From contig NZ_KV467168.1 in the NCBI RefSeq assembly GCF_001663775.1, forward strand, positions 1,524,870-1,588,869: 64,000 nt of DNA, read 5' to 3'. This document shows, piece after piece, positions 26,126-34,379 of the stretch (the stretch's first letter is position 1; every line of letters starts with the position of its first letter). The stretch is from Arthrobacter sp. B6. GTDB taxonomy: Bacteria > Actinomycetota > Actinomycetes > Actinomycetales > Micrococcaceae. The notes beneath the pieces are model-generated. The model made no database searches, was not told the origin of the DNA, and saw nothing but the letters and a program-made list of their open reading frames with translations. Both the position numbers and the translations under genes were made by a program.

Positions 26126-26171
26126 TGTATGCCTCCCAAATCAACTGCGGCCACGCAGGTCCGGAACCTGG

Positions 26172-26777
26172 TCATGGTTCCTGGCCGGCCACTCCAAGCG
26201 CGGCGGCATCATCCCAGGTATCCACGTCATCCGTGGAACCCGCCGGGACGGTGACAAGCTGCACATCCAGCCTAGCAAGGAGAGCGGACACGGAGCCGTT
26301 CATTAAGGCACCGCGAGAGATGAGGTTCTGAACTGAACGCTGCAGCGCCGGAGTGCTGTAAAAGCCCGCCAGGGGTTGGCGGTGTCCGTCCGCCGAGACA
26401 GCCATGACGCCGTCGCCCTGACCGAGAGCCCGCCGAAGGGCATCAATCGCCGGGCCTACCCTGGGCATGTCACAGGCCAGCAACAGGGTGAAGGGCGGAC
26501 GCAGCCCCGCAGGGCCGAGCGCCGCCAGCCCCGCGCCGATGGCCGACGCCGGACCGGAAAAAGGCGGATCCTCCCGGCAGGTGATGACCCCCGCAGGCAG
26601 GGGTCCCGGATCCGGGCCCACCACTACCACCGATCGTGCGCCCGCCACTGCTTCAAGGGACCGCTGCAGGAGGGAGGCGCCGTCGTAGATCAGCGCCTGC
26701 TTAGGCACCCCGCCCAGCCGCGACGAGCGGCCGCCCGCCAGGATGACCGCGTCATATTCGAAGGCAACAGAATCCAC
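26172..26777 (-). CDS. mobA: MobA-type molybdenum cofactor nucleotidyltransferase
   Basis: 201 residues with the NTP-transferase fold: AVILAGGRSSRLGGVPKQAL (nucleotide-binding loop and Lys), LLLACDMPRVGPAID (metal-binding Asp) and TWDDAAALG near the C-terminus. Adds GMP (or CMP) to Mo-molybdopterin. ATG at 26777. First gene of the cluster mobA, DUF6457, moeA, fdhD on the minus strand. Confidence 0.9.
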   Translation of the reverse strand: MDSVAFEYDAVILAGGRSSRLGGVPKQALIYDGASLLQRSLEAVAGARSVVVVGPDPGPLPAGVITCREDPPFSGPASAIGAGLAALGPAGLRPPFTLLLACDMPRVGPAIDALRRALGQGDGVMAVSADGHRQPLAGFYSTPALQRSVQNLISRGALMNGSVSALLARLDVQLVTVPAGSTDDVDTWDDAAALGVAGQEP

Positions 26778-26824
26778 AGTCCCAGCCTAGCCGGGCTGGG
26801 ACCGTGTTCCTTCATGCGCTCGGC

Positions 26825-27325
26825 TTAGGCAGCCCGTTCAGGCAGCAGGAACGGGTCCCAGGCAGGGGTGGGTTTCTCCAGCTCCTTGATCTGCCAGATC
26901 GTGCCATGGGGTGGTTCGGGTGTGAACCGAAGTTTCCAGCCCATCTCGCCCGGCGTGTGGTCGCCTTTGACGTTGTTGCAGCGCAGGCATGCGGCGACCA
27001 GATTCTCCCAGGAATCTGCGCCGCCACGGGACTTGGGCTGGACGTGGTCAATGGTGTGCGCAGCTTTTCCGCAGTATGCGCACCTGTGTCCGTCCCGGCG
27101 CAGCACTCCCCTGCGGCTCACGGCAGTGGTCTGGTTGTATCGGGGACGGATGTAGCGGTTCAGGAGGATGACGGACGGGCGGCCCAGAATCTCCTGCGGC
27201 CCCACTACAGGGTCCTCGCCTTCCGCGACAACGCTTGCCTTCCCTGTGAGCACAAGGACCAGCGCCCGGCGGAAGGTGATTACCGCCAGCGGTTCATATC
27301 CAGCATTCAGAACGAGAGTGCGCAT
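26825..27325 (-). CDS. HNH endonuclease-domain protein
   Basis: 166 residues. An N-terminal region RTLVLNAGYEPLAVITFRRAL precedes an HNH domain with two zinc CxxC pairs: RCAYCGKAAHTIDHVQPKSRGG and ENLVAACLRCNNVKGDHTP. This small, widespread actinobacterial HNH family has no settled function and is not tied to phage here. Ends 47 bases ahead of mobA; probably a separate transcript. AT-rich bases upstream of 27325 show no clear promoter. Confidence 0.93.
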   Translation of the reverse strand: MRTLVLNAGYEPLAVITFRRALVLVLTGKASVVAEGEDPVVGPQEILGRPSVILLNRYIRPRYNQTTAVSRRGVLRRDGHRCAYCGKAAHTIDHVQPKSRGGADSWENLVAACLRCNNVKGDHTPGEMGWKLRFTPEPPHGTIWQIKELEKPTPAWDPFLLPERAA

Positions 27326-27514
27326 GCACGTACCTCTTCACGGCCGCACCCGTCAGGGGCGCGAGGGCCGGCTGCCCTCGGCATGTCCGGGCTATGGATC
27401 GACACCACAAGAGTAAACAAAGAAACCCGGGATCAACTAATCCGTTGTTCTGGAATATGCACGTGTCCATGGCCTGCTGCACGGTATAACGTCCGGCAAT
27501 GCCGTTAACGCGAA

Positions 27515-27540
27515 GGACCCCCGCCAAAGGGCGGGGGTCC
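27515..27540. terminator. Terminator of the NlpC/P60 gene
   Basis: An 11-bp GC-rich stem, GGACCCCCGCC (27515-27525) with GGCGGGGGTCC (27530-27540), 20 bases after the stop of the minus-strand hydrolase gene at 27561. On the minus strand it is followed by TTCGCG rather than a full T-run. Confidence 0.7.
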
Positions 27541-27560
27541 TCCAAAGCGCTGCTGGGAAA

Positions 27561-28316
27561 TCAGTTGACGCGGATGAAAACCGGGCCGGAGCCAACGTTG
27601 GCGCTGAAAACTACGGTCTGGTTCCCGTTGTAGCCACCGTGTACAGCCTGGCCGTTGCCGGCGTAGACAGCTACGTGGGCGACGCCCGCGCCGCCATCGG
27701 CGTAGTAGATCAAGTCGCCGGGCTGAGCCTCTGCGGCGCTCACGGTCTGTCCCAGGGACAGGTAGCCTGCGGGCCAGTCGTGGAAGTTGATGCCCACGGC
27801 GGCCAGGGAGTTCGTAACCAGCATGGTGCAGTCCTGCATCACACCAAGCTGGGCGTAGGCAGCGGACAGGATGGCCTGCCCCTTGCTGCTGGCAGCAACG
27901 GGCGCCTTCGGGGCTGCGGGGGCTGCCGCAGCTACCTTGACGGTTGCAACAGGCTGGGCGGCCGGCGCTGCCGGAGCCTCAACCTCGGGCTCGGGTGCAA
28001 CAACCACGGGAGCCGGCGTGGTGGTCACAGCAGGCTTCTCGTAGGAGATGGCAATGGTGGAAGCAGCCGAAATGATGGCCGGAGCGGACGCCTCAACCTC
28101 AAGGTTCGAAGCGGAGGCGGATTCACGCTGGACGTTGGTGTCTGCAGCGTTCGCCGCGATACCACTGGTCAGGACCAGGCCGGACGCAGCGGCGATAACC
28201 GCGGCCTGGCGGCCCACGCCACCGGCGTTGTCGCCGACGGCCTTGGCAATGACAGCCAGCGAGTTGGTCTTGGTGACCTCCGCGCGGTGCCGTGCAACAG
28301 TTGCACGAGTAGTCAT
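27561..28316 (-). CDS. Secreted NlpC/P60 peptidoglycan hydrolase
   Basis: 251 residues. A long basic N-terminus followed by hydrophobic AAVIAAASGLVLTSGIAANA gives a signal peptide cleaved near residue 57; a Pro/Ala-rich spacer leads to the NlpC/P60 domain. The catalytic Cys is in VMQDCTMLVTNSL and the His in GVAHVAVYAGN. Cuts D-gamma-glutamyl-diaminopimelate or lysine stem bonds in the cell wall. Paralogue of the upstream gene, 133 bases away, with shared export signal design. It has its own ribosome site (AAAGAGAGAAAT) but no clear c-di-AMP riboswitch. Confidence 0.92.
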   Translation of the reverse strand: MTTRATVARHRAEVTKTNSLAVIAKAVGDNAGGVGRQAAVIAAASGLVLTSGIAANAADTNVQRESASASNLEVEASAPAIISAASTIAISYEKPAVTTTPAPVVVAPEPEVEAPAAPAAQPVATVKVAAAAPAAPKAPVAASSKGQAILSAAYAQLGVMQDCTMLVTNSLAAVGINFHDWPAGYLSLGQTVSAAEAQPGDLIYYADGGAGVAHVAVYAGNGQAVHGGYNGNQTVVFSANVGSGPVFIRVN

Positions 28317-28371
28317 TATTTCTCTCTTTCGTATTCCTCAGGACCGCACAGGCAGGCCAAAGACTTTGGGC

Positions 28372-28413
28372 GTGCCGGCATCTTGGGGGTACGCCGGCAC
28401 ACCCCGAACGGGG
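28372..28413. other. Hairpins between the two NlpC/P60 genes
   Basis: GTGCCGGC (28372-28379) pairs exactly with GCCGGCAC (28393-28400) around a 13-base loop, next to CCCC-GAAC-GGGG (28402-28413). They lie in the leader of the downstream hydrolase gene. The spot matches a riboswitch in the sister gene, but the GAATCCGACAGCT core is missing, so I call it only a structured region. Confidence 0.5.
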
Positions 28414-28449
28414 ATTTAGCGAAAAGTGTTCTGGAGAAGAACGGTTCTT

Positions 28450-29178
28450 CTACTTCATGGTGAAGAACGAGGAGGTGCCGGTGGAGGCCACCGAGTGCAG
28501 CAGGGTTCCCTGTGAGGGGTTCAGGGCGCTGATCATCATGCCGTTGCCAACGTAAATGCCTACGTGGGCTCCGCCATTCTGCATAACAAGGTCACCGGGA
28601 GACGGTGTTGAGGTGGGCGTCATTGCCGTCCAGGCATTGACACGCGGAATGCTGATGCCGGCCTGGGCATAGACCCACTGGGTGAATCCAGAGCAGTCCC
28701 AGCCGCTGGGAGTGGTGCCACCCCAGACGTAGGGGTTGCCAATGCCGGTGTAGGCGATAGCTGCCAGGCCGGATGCTGCTGCCGACGATGCTGCGTCCGT
28801 CAGCTTGCTGGCTACTGTGGCCGTCGCGTCTGAGTCGCTCTCCGTGTCAGTGGACTGAGCCCGGACCGTTTCGACCCTCGGCGCCGGCGTGGTTTTGACC
28901 ACGGGGCGCTCGAAGGAGACAGTGGCGGTGGGGGCAGCCGTGACGGCAAGGGCAGTCTGCGCTGAACCGGACTCGGTGGAGGCGGATACGCCAGCGGTGG
29001 TGTCCGCAGCGTTGGCCGGAAGCCCCATGCTCAGGATCATGCCCGTTGCGGCTGCAATGACAGCAGCCTGGCGACCTACGGTCCCGGCATTCGCACTGAC
29101 AGCTTTGGACACGGGGCCCAGCGGGTTGGTGCGGACCGTTTGCGCGCGGTGGCGCGCAGAATTATGGCGTGAAGACAC
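28450..29178 (-). CDS. Secreted NlpC/P60 peptidoglycan hydrolase behind a c-di-AMP riboswitch
   Basis: 242 residues from GTG 29178, chosen over an upstream TTG because GGGAGAGG lies seven bases before it and the protein then aligns with its paralogue. Signal peptide AAVIAAATGMILSMGLPANA, a Ser/Thr/Asp-rich linker, then the NlpC/P60 domain: WDCSGFTQWVYAQAGI with the nucleophile Cys, GDLVMQNGGAHVGIYVGN with the catalytic His. Directly downstream of the riboswitch at 29198-29340, so wall hydrolysis here is expected to follow cellular c-di-AMP. Confidence 0.93.
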   Translation of the reverse strand: MSSRHNSARHRAQTVRTNPLGPVSKAVSANAGTVGRQAAVIAAATGMILSMGLPANAADTTAGVSASTESGSAQTALAVTAAPTATVSFERPVVKTTPAPRVETVRAQSTDTESDSDATATVASKLTDAASSAAASGLAAIAYTGIGNPYVWGGTTPSGWDCSGFTQWVYAQAGISIPRVNAWTAMTPTSTPSPGDLVMQNGGAHVGIYVGNGMMISALNPSQGTLLHSVASTGTSSFFTMK

Positions 29179-29197
29179 GAAGGTAGCCTCTCCCAAT

Positions 29198-29340
29198 GCC
29201 TACGAGGTGAGCTGTCGGATTCGGATGGGAGTGCACCCGGCCACATCGCTTCCTGGGAAGCTTTGTGACTTAACCCCAAGGCCTCCAAACTTCGAAGGCC
29301 AAAATTGGTTCCCCCGCCCCTGCCAGACGATGTGATGCGA
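29198..29340 (-). promoter_or_regulatory. c-di-AMP riboswitch (ydaO/yuaA type)
   Basis: Reading the minus strand, the conserved blocks occur in order: GGCAGGGGCGGGGGAACCAA, GGCCTTGGGGTTAAGTC, and CCGAATCCGACAGCTCACC, ending ten bases or so before the hydrolase ribosome site. This block order is the ydaO signature. Known members are OFF switches for wall hydrolase, rpf and potassium genes. The near-identical element at 30338-30522 supports the call. Confidence 0.9.
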
Positions 29341-29383
29341 ACGGACCTTGAGCGGTGGCAGAGCTAGGCAATCCACTCAAGAA

Positions 29384-29406
29384 CGTCAACTTCGGAAAAG
29401 TTGACG
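29384..29406. terminator. Short hairpin in the M23-NlpC intergenic region
   Basis: CGTCAACTT (29384-29392) and AAGTTGACG (29398-29406) form a 9-bp stem with a five-base loop, about 90 bases past the M23 peptidase stop. It could end that transcript, but it also falls within the likely 5' part of the next riboswitch transcript, so its role is unclear. Confidence 0.45.
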
Positions 29407-29414
29407 CAAGTTAG

Positions 29415-29464
29415 ACGGTACAGCAGTTCGGATTGAATGTCACATTCAGGTCACGGCATGTCAC
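29415..29464 (-). promoter_or_regulatory. Riboswitch promoter with GTGAC direct repeats
   Basis: GTGACA (29443-29438), 17 bases and TACCGT (29420-29415) form a candidate promoter ahead of the riboswitch. Three GTGAC pentamers on the minus strand (29464-29460, 29454-29450, 29443-29439) with 5- and 6-base spacing run into the -35 box. This is the spacing used by OmpR/PhoB-type regulators such as MtrA. TGAATGT-C-ACATTCA (29434-29448) is an overlapping palindrome. The regulator is inferred, not shown. Confidence 0.5.
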
Positions 29465-29492
29465 GAGAATGTGAGAGTTTTCCATCGTTTGA

Positions 29493-30317
29493 CTAGAGCC
29501 AGCCGGTAGGGTCAACGACTTCACCGTTGACCTGGACCTCGAAGTGGAGGTGGCAGCCGGTGGAGGCGCCTGTGGTGCCGCTGAGCGCCACCACTTCGCC
29601 GCGGCTGACCGTCTGGCCTTCTTTGACGTTGAAGGACGACAGGTGGTTGTACGTGGTTTCAAGGCCATTGCCGTGATCAACCACCACGCGGTTGCCTCCA
29701 CCGTACTGGTGCCATCCGGCGAACGTGACGGTGCCGCTGGCGGCCGCCAGGACAGAAGTGCCGCACTGGGCCACGTAGTCCTGGCCGCGGTGAAAGTCTC
29801 CGGAGCCGCCCGTGATTGGGCTCACGCGGTAGCCGAACGGGGACGCGGTAGCGAGGCTTGCAAGTGGGGCCCCGAGGCTCCCGGCGGACGCAGCCCTGGT
29901 GATCGAGCCGGCCGACTGGGCACTCAGGAGCTGCTTGAGCTTGCCGTCGGGATCGCCCTGGGTGACAACGGAGGACCGGCTGAAATCGATTCTTGCGGCC
30001 GCTTCGGCGGAAATTTCGGGCTGCGCTGCTGCGGAAACGGCCGCCGACTCCTGGCCGACATCAGGCGTAGCCAAGACGGGGCTGGTGGCCGGCACCGTGA
30101 CAGTGAGTACCAGGCCCGTGGCTGCGAGGGCAATGCCGGCCTTCTGGCCAACACCACTGGCGGCTGCAAATTCGGTGATTTGCCGGAAGGGTCCCCGCCG
30201 GCGGCGCGCATCACGCTGTGGATCCCGGGGCCTGTCCGCGGCCACGGCTGCAGCGACGCGAGGCGCCGCTGCGGGGCCGGCCGCACGGCGGCGGCCCCTG
30301 GAATTCTGCATGGTCAA
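29493..30317 (-). CDS. Secreted M23 family metallopeptidase (LytM-like)
   Basis: 274 residues. Long Arg/Ala-rich N-terminus, then signal peptide GIALAATGLVLTVTVPATSP; mature linker; M23 domain from SPFGYRVSPITGG with the zinc ligands in DFHRGQDYV (HxxxD) and GCHLHFEVQVNG. Cleaves peptidoglycan cross-bridges outside the membrane. TTG at 30317 has GAGAGGA seven bases upstream; an ATG at 30311 is the alternative. Third hydrolase of the cluster and the second under a c-di-AMP riboswitch. Confidence 0.93.
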   Translation of the reverse strand: MTMQNSRGRRRAAGPAAAPRVAAAVAADRPRDPQRDARRRRGPFRQITEFAAASGVGQKAGIALAATGLVLTVTVPATSPVLATPDVGQESAAVSAAAQPEISAEAAARIDFSRSSVVTQGDPDGKLKQLLSAQSAGSITRAASAGSLGAPLASLATASPFGYRVSPITGGSGDFHRGQDYVAQCGTSVLAAASGTVTFAGWHQYGGGNRVVVDHGNGLETTYNHLSSFNVKEGQTVSRGEVVALSGTTGASTGCHLHFEVQVNGEVVDPTGWL

Positions 30318-30337
30318 GAACGGTTCCTCTCTGGAAA

Positions 30338-30522
30338 GCCTGCGAAGTTAGCTGTCGGATTCGGGTCAGAGAGTTCAAAGACCCGGTCCGCCGTAAGCAA
30401 GCTTCGGCGCAGAGATATCCCGTGAGGATCCTTCGCTGGAAGAGGCTTGCTGCTGACGGACTTCACCCCAAGGCAGCCTTGCGACTGCCGGTTGTGGTTC
30501 CCCCGCCTCTGCCAGTTGGTGA
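30338..30522 (-). promoter_or_regulatory. c-di-AMP riboswitch (ydaO/yuaA type)
   Basis: Minus-strand blocks: GGCAGAGGCGGGGGAACCAC, TGCCTTGGGGTGAAGTCC, a variable stem region of about 90 bases, and CCGAATCCGACAGCTAAC just ahead of the M23 ribosome site. Same core as the element at 29198-29340 but with a longer variable region. Expected to switch the downstream peptidase off when c-di-AMP is high. Confidence 0.92.
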
Positions 30523-30594
30523 CTCGCATACCCAATCTGCTGGCAGAGCTCGGCTCCAGATCAGGTAACGCTTTTGTATCGACGCTTGGGGTTA

Positions 30595-30633
30595 ACTATA
30601 GGCGATTAAGCCGGACAGTAACAATTCCGTTAT
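30595..30633 (-). promoter_or_regulatory. Promoter of the M23 riboswitch transcript
   Basis: TTGTTA (30624-30619), 18 bases, TATAGT (30600-30595): a good match to the housekeeping consensus, placing transcription start about 60 bases ahead of the riboswitch. Over the -35 box sits a direct repeat with six-base spacing, GTAAC (30618-30622) and GTTAT (30629-30633) on the plus strand, similar in geometry to the GTGAC repeats of the NlpC promoter. The remaining bases to 30695 show nothing further. Confidence 0.6.
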
Positions 30634-30695
30634 CTTTGCTTAAAGCCCAATCAATGGGGTAACCCCGCCCCGGCTAAAGGACCTCCAGGCCTGCC

Positions 30696-31391
30696 TCAGC
30701 TGACGGAAACAAATACGTGCGCGGCGACTTCCGGGGGGAGCTCCAACGCTCCCTCGATCCCCGGCACACGCACTGATATGTAGTCCCCGACGCGCTCCAG
30801 CGAGATCGCGGCACCCGGCCGGATCCCGCCCTCGTCCAACTGGGTCAGCAGCTCCGGCTCCACCTGGATAGGCTCTGCCAGCCTGCTGACAACCACCTTC
30901 GATCCCTCGCCGTAGCCTTTCATGGCTTCCAGGAGATTAATCACATCATCGGTGAACGACGACGATGCCTGGCCACCCAGGGCCGCCAGGCCGGGAATGG
31001 GATTCCCGTAGGGGGATTCGGTGGGGTGGTTCAGCATCTCAAAGATGCGCCGCTCGACGCGTTCACTCATCACGTGCTCCCAGCGGCACGCTTCGTCATG
31101 GACGTAGGCCCAATCCAGGCCGATGACATCGGCAAGAAGACGCTCAGCGAGGCGGTGCTTGCGCATGACCTCCGTGGCCCGTTTCCGGCCGATCTCCGTC
31201 AGCTCCAAGTGACGGTCTCCGGAAACCACCACCAGGCCGTCACGTTCCATCCGGCCGATGGTTTGGGACACCGTGGGCCCGGAGTGCCGAAGCCGTTCAG
31301 CAATGCGTGCGCGAAGAGCAACAATGTTCTCTTCCTCAAGCTCCAAAATGGTCCGAAGATACATCTCCGTAGTATCGATCAGATCCGTCAT
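30696..31391 (-). CDS. Iron-dependent repressor, DtxR/IdeR family
   Basis: 231 residues. N-terminal winged helix, dimerisation domain and C-terminal SH3-like domain. Numbering matches DtxR: primary metal ligands M10, C102, E105 and H106, ancillary ligands H79, E83 and H98 are all present; Cys at 102 points to iron rather than manganese sensing. With Fe(II) it would bind 19-bp iron boxes and shut off uptake genes; a matching box precedes the siderophore-interacting gene at 48517. ATG at 31391 with GAGGAG upstream. Transcribed alone. Confidence 0.95.
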   Translation of the reverse strand: MTDLIDTTEMYLRTILELEEENIVALRARIAERLRHSGPTVSQTIGRMERDGLVVVSGDRHLELTEIGRKRATEVMRKHRLAERLLADVIGLDWAYVHDEACRWEHVMSERVERRIFEMLNHPTESPYGNPIPGLAALGGQASSSFTDDVINLLEAMKGYGEGSKVVVSRLAEPIQVEPELLTQLDEGGIRPGAAISLERVGDYISVRVPGIEGALELPPEVAAHVFVSVS

Positions 31392-31530
31392 CCAGCTCAG
31401 CTCCTCGAGCGCAGTACCTTGCGTTGTCCCACCGTATCGCGCCCCAACAGCGACGTAGTCCGTGGAAAAGCTTAGCCTATTTTGAGTTTGTCCGGATAAT
31501 TACCAGCCTGCCGCACGCCCGTCTCAATGA

Positions 31531-32799
<1,269 letters not shown>

Positions 32800-32802
32800 G
32801 GC

Positions 32803-32884
32803 CCCACCACTCATCGATTGCTCCGTAGGCGCCCTTTTGCTGCCCCTAAAGGGCGTTGTTGGAGCAATCGATGGGGGTAGTGGG
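32803..32884. repeat. Nested intergenic palindrome between serC and DUF3027 gene
   Basis: Outer arms near 32803-32824 and 32861-32884 share ATCGATTGCTCC/GGAGCAATCGAT perfectly, with imperfect ends CCCACCAC/GTAGTGGG; an inner stem CGCCCTTT/AAAGGGCG (32830-32837, 32848-32855) sits inside. It starts four bases after the serC stop and lies between convergent genes, so it is probably a two-way terminator. Confidence 0.75.
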
Positions 32885-32951
32885 TACTTAACGCTCGACG
32901 GCGGCGTCGGGGCCGAGGCCCGGACGCCGCCGTCTGCTGTTACTCGCCGGA

Positions 32952-33548
32952 TTATTCGGCGTCAGGCTCTTCAGTGTCAGGCTCTTCAGCGTCAGGGTCG
33001 TCAAGGTCCAATTCCTCGGCTGCCTGCGCATCGGTGGCGGGCTCTTCGGTATCCGGATCGTCCTGGACGTAAGGTGCCTTGACTCCGGCGTCCTCCGCAT
33101 CCTGGGCATCCTCGGGGCGCACGCGTTCTGCCCACGGCACCCATTCGGGGGCCAGGATCGAATCCTCGGAGGGCAGCAGGCCAAGTTCGCTGACCGTTAC
33201 GGTCTTGGATCGTGAGTTGCGCGTCAGGACGGCAAACCACTGCCACCCCTGGTAACCGGGCAGGCGCGACTCGAAAAGGTGCGTCACCAGCCGGTCGCCT
33301 TCACTCTTTGCAGCGACGTGGGGGCCAATGGTGGACGGCGCGGTAATGCCTTCAACGGCGGTGCGTGCCACGTCAATGGCAGCGGCAAGGAACGCGTCCG
33401 GTTTGCCGGTGCGCCAGGCGGGCACACCCGCGCGCCGCTTGGTTTCGGTCGTCGCGGGGGCGCCGGTCACCGCGGCAGCAGACTGCTCAATCACGTCACC
33501 TGTCTGCTCCACTTCCGTTTGCTCCGGCTGTTCAGCTTCCGGGTTCAT
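32952..33548 (-). CDS. DUF3027 family protein
   Basis: 198 residues. The conserved core runs from about residue 38 to 138 (AWRTGKPDAFLAAAIDVARTAVEG, then VTHLFESRLPGYQGWQWFAVLTR and LGLLPSEDSILAPEWVPWAER). The C-terminal 60 residues are strongly acidic and partly repeated (DAEEPDTEEPDAE). Found across actinobacteria next to a cold-shock gene, as here (8-base gap); function unknown. Confidence 0.92.
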   Translation of the reverse strand: MNPEAEQPEQTEVEQTGDVIEQSAAAVTGAPATTETKRRAGVPAWRTGKPDAFLAAAIDVARTAVEGITAPSTIGPHVAAKSEGDRLVTHLFESRLPGYQGWQWFAVLTRNSRSKTVTVSELGLLPSEDSILAPEWVPWAERVRPEDAQDAEDAGVKAPYVQDDPDTEEPATDAQAAEELDLDDPDAEEPDTEEPDAE

Positions 33549-33556
33549 CAGCAGGC

Positions 33557-33940
33557 CTAAACATCCAGCTCGTCGGCAACCTTACGCAGGGCTGCCGCGA
33601 TGGCCTTGCCCTTGTTGCCTTCCGGGTACTTGCCGGCGGACAGCGTTCCGGAGAGGTTGTCCAGAACGCTGACCAGGTCCTGCACCAGGGGCGCCAGGTC
33701 CCTGGCGCTGGGCCGCTTGGCTTTGGCGATGGACGGTGTCTTGTCCAGGACCCGCAGGCCCAGGGCCTGTGCGCCCTTGCGGCCGTCGGCAACGCCGAAC
33801 TCCACACGCGTGCCTGCCTTCAGCTCGGTAACGCCCTCAGGCAGCGATGATTTGGGCAGGAACACTTCCTGGCCGTCCTCGCCCGCGAGGAATCCGAAAC
33901 CTTTTTCCTTGTCATACCACTTGACCTTGCCGGTGGGCAC
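33557..33940 (-). CDS. Cold-shock domain protein with C-terminal extension
   Basis: 127 residues from GTG 33940, chosen because the protein then begins PTGKVKWYDKEKGFGFLAG like other cold-shock proteins and AAGG lies eight bases upstream; an upstream ATG at 33976 adds 12 residues. RNP1-like KGFGFL and RNP2-like EVFLPKSSL are visible, though VFVH is replaced by VFLP. After the 65-residue domain comes a helical extension (APLVQDLVSVLDNLSGTL, then KGKAIAAALRKVADEL) not present in CspA. Binds RNA or single-stranded DNA; co-transcribed with the DUF3027 gene. Confidence 0.9.
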   Translation of the reverse strand: MPTGKVKWYDKEKGFGFLAGEDGQEVFLPKSSLPEGVTELKAGTRVEFGVADGRKGAQALGLRVLDKTPSIAKAKRPSARDLAPLVQDLVSVLDNLSGTLSAGKYPEGNKGKAIAAALRKVADELDV

Positions 33941-34135
33941 GTAATCAACCTTCTTCGTTCTGACGTCTTGAGACACGGCCGGCAGTCACCGCATCCGCAT
34001 TGATATGCGGGTTCAGGGTATGACTGCCCGGGCCGAGTGGGCCTTTTGCTTCAAGGTTATCCTGCCGGGCGCCCGATTCCTGCTTTCCCGGGCTTCACAC
34101 TGCCGCCTGCCGAGAGGACTGTTAGCGTTACGTCC

Positions 34136-34369
34136 ATGACACCCTCGCATTACCGGCGTCCACTGATGATCTGCGCGGCAGCGGTCGCCCTGCTCTCGCT
34201 CATGGCGGTGGGCGCTGTGATGGCGCTGGCCTTTGCCGGCTCGGCTGCCCCCGTGTGGGTCACCTCCACCGCCCTGTACGGCCTGCCGCTGGCATTCCTG
34301 CTGATGCTCTTCCTGATCCTGGACAGTGTGGCGGGACGGCGCCGGGCAGGAAAGTCCGGCGGGCGGTAA
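34136..34369 (+). CDS. Small two-helix membrane protein
   Basis: 77 residues, ATG at 34136. Two hydrophobic segments (about residues 10-33 and 41-64) with a basic C-terminus RRRAGKSGGR. No family recognised. Ends ten bases before the Helicase_C_3 gene, so it is probably the first gene of that operon. Confidence 0.72.
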   Translation: MTPSHYRRPLMICAAAVALLSLMAVGAVMALAFAGSAAPVWVTSTALYGLPLAFLLMLFLILDSVAGRRRAGKSGGR

Positions 34370-34379
34370 CGTTGGACTG

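Noticed and set aside
28317-28449. Third c-di-AMP riboswitch ahead of the second NlpC gene
   Set aside because: The GAATCCGACAGCT and GGGGGAACC cores are missing.
31478-31492. Iron box upstream of the DtxR/IdeR gene
   Set aside because: CTTAGCCTATTTTGAG matches the 19-bp consensus poorly and lacks symmetry.
31484-31502. Another family A palindrome arm (GAGTTTGTCCGGATAAT) upstream of dtxR
   Set aside because: No complementary arm within about 100 bases, and the arm has changes from the family sequence.
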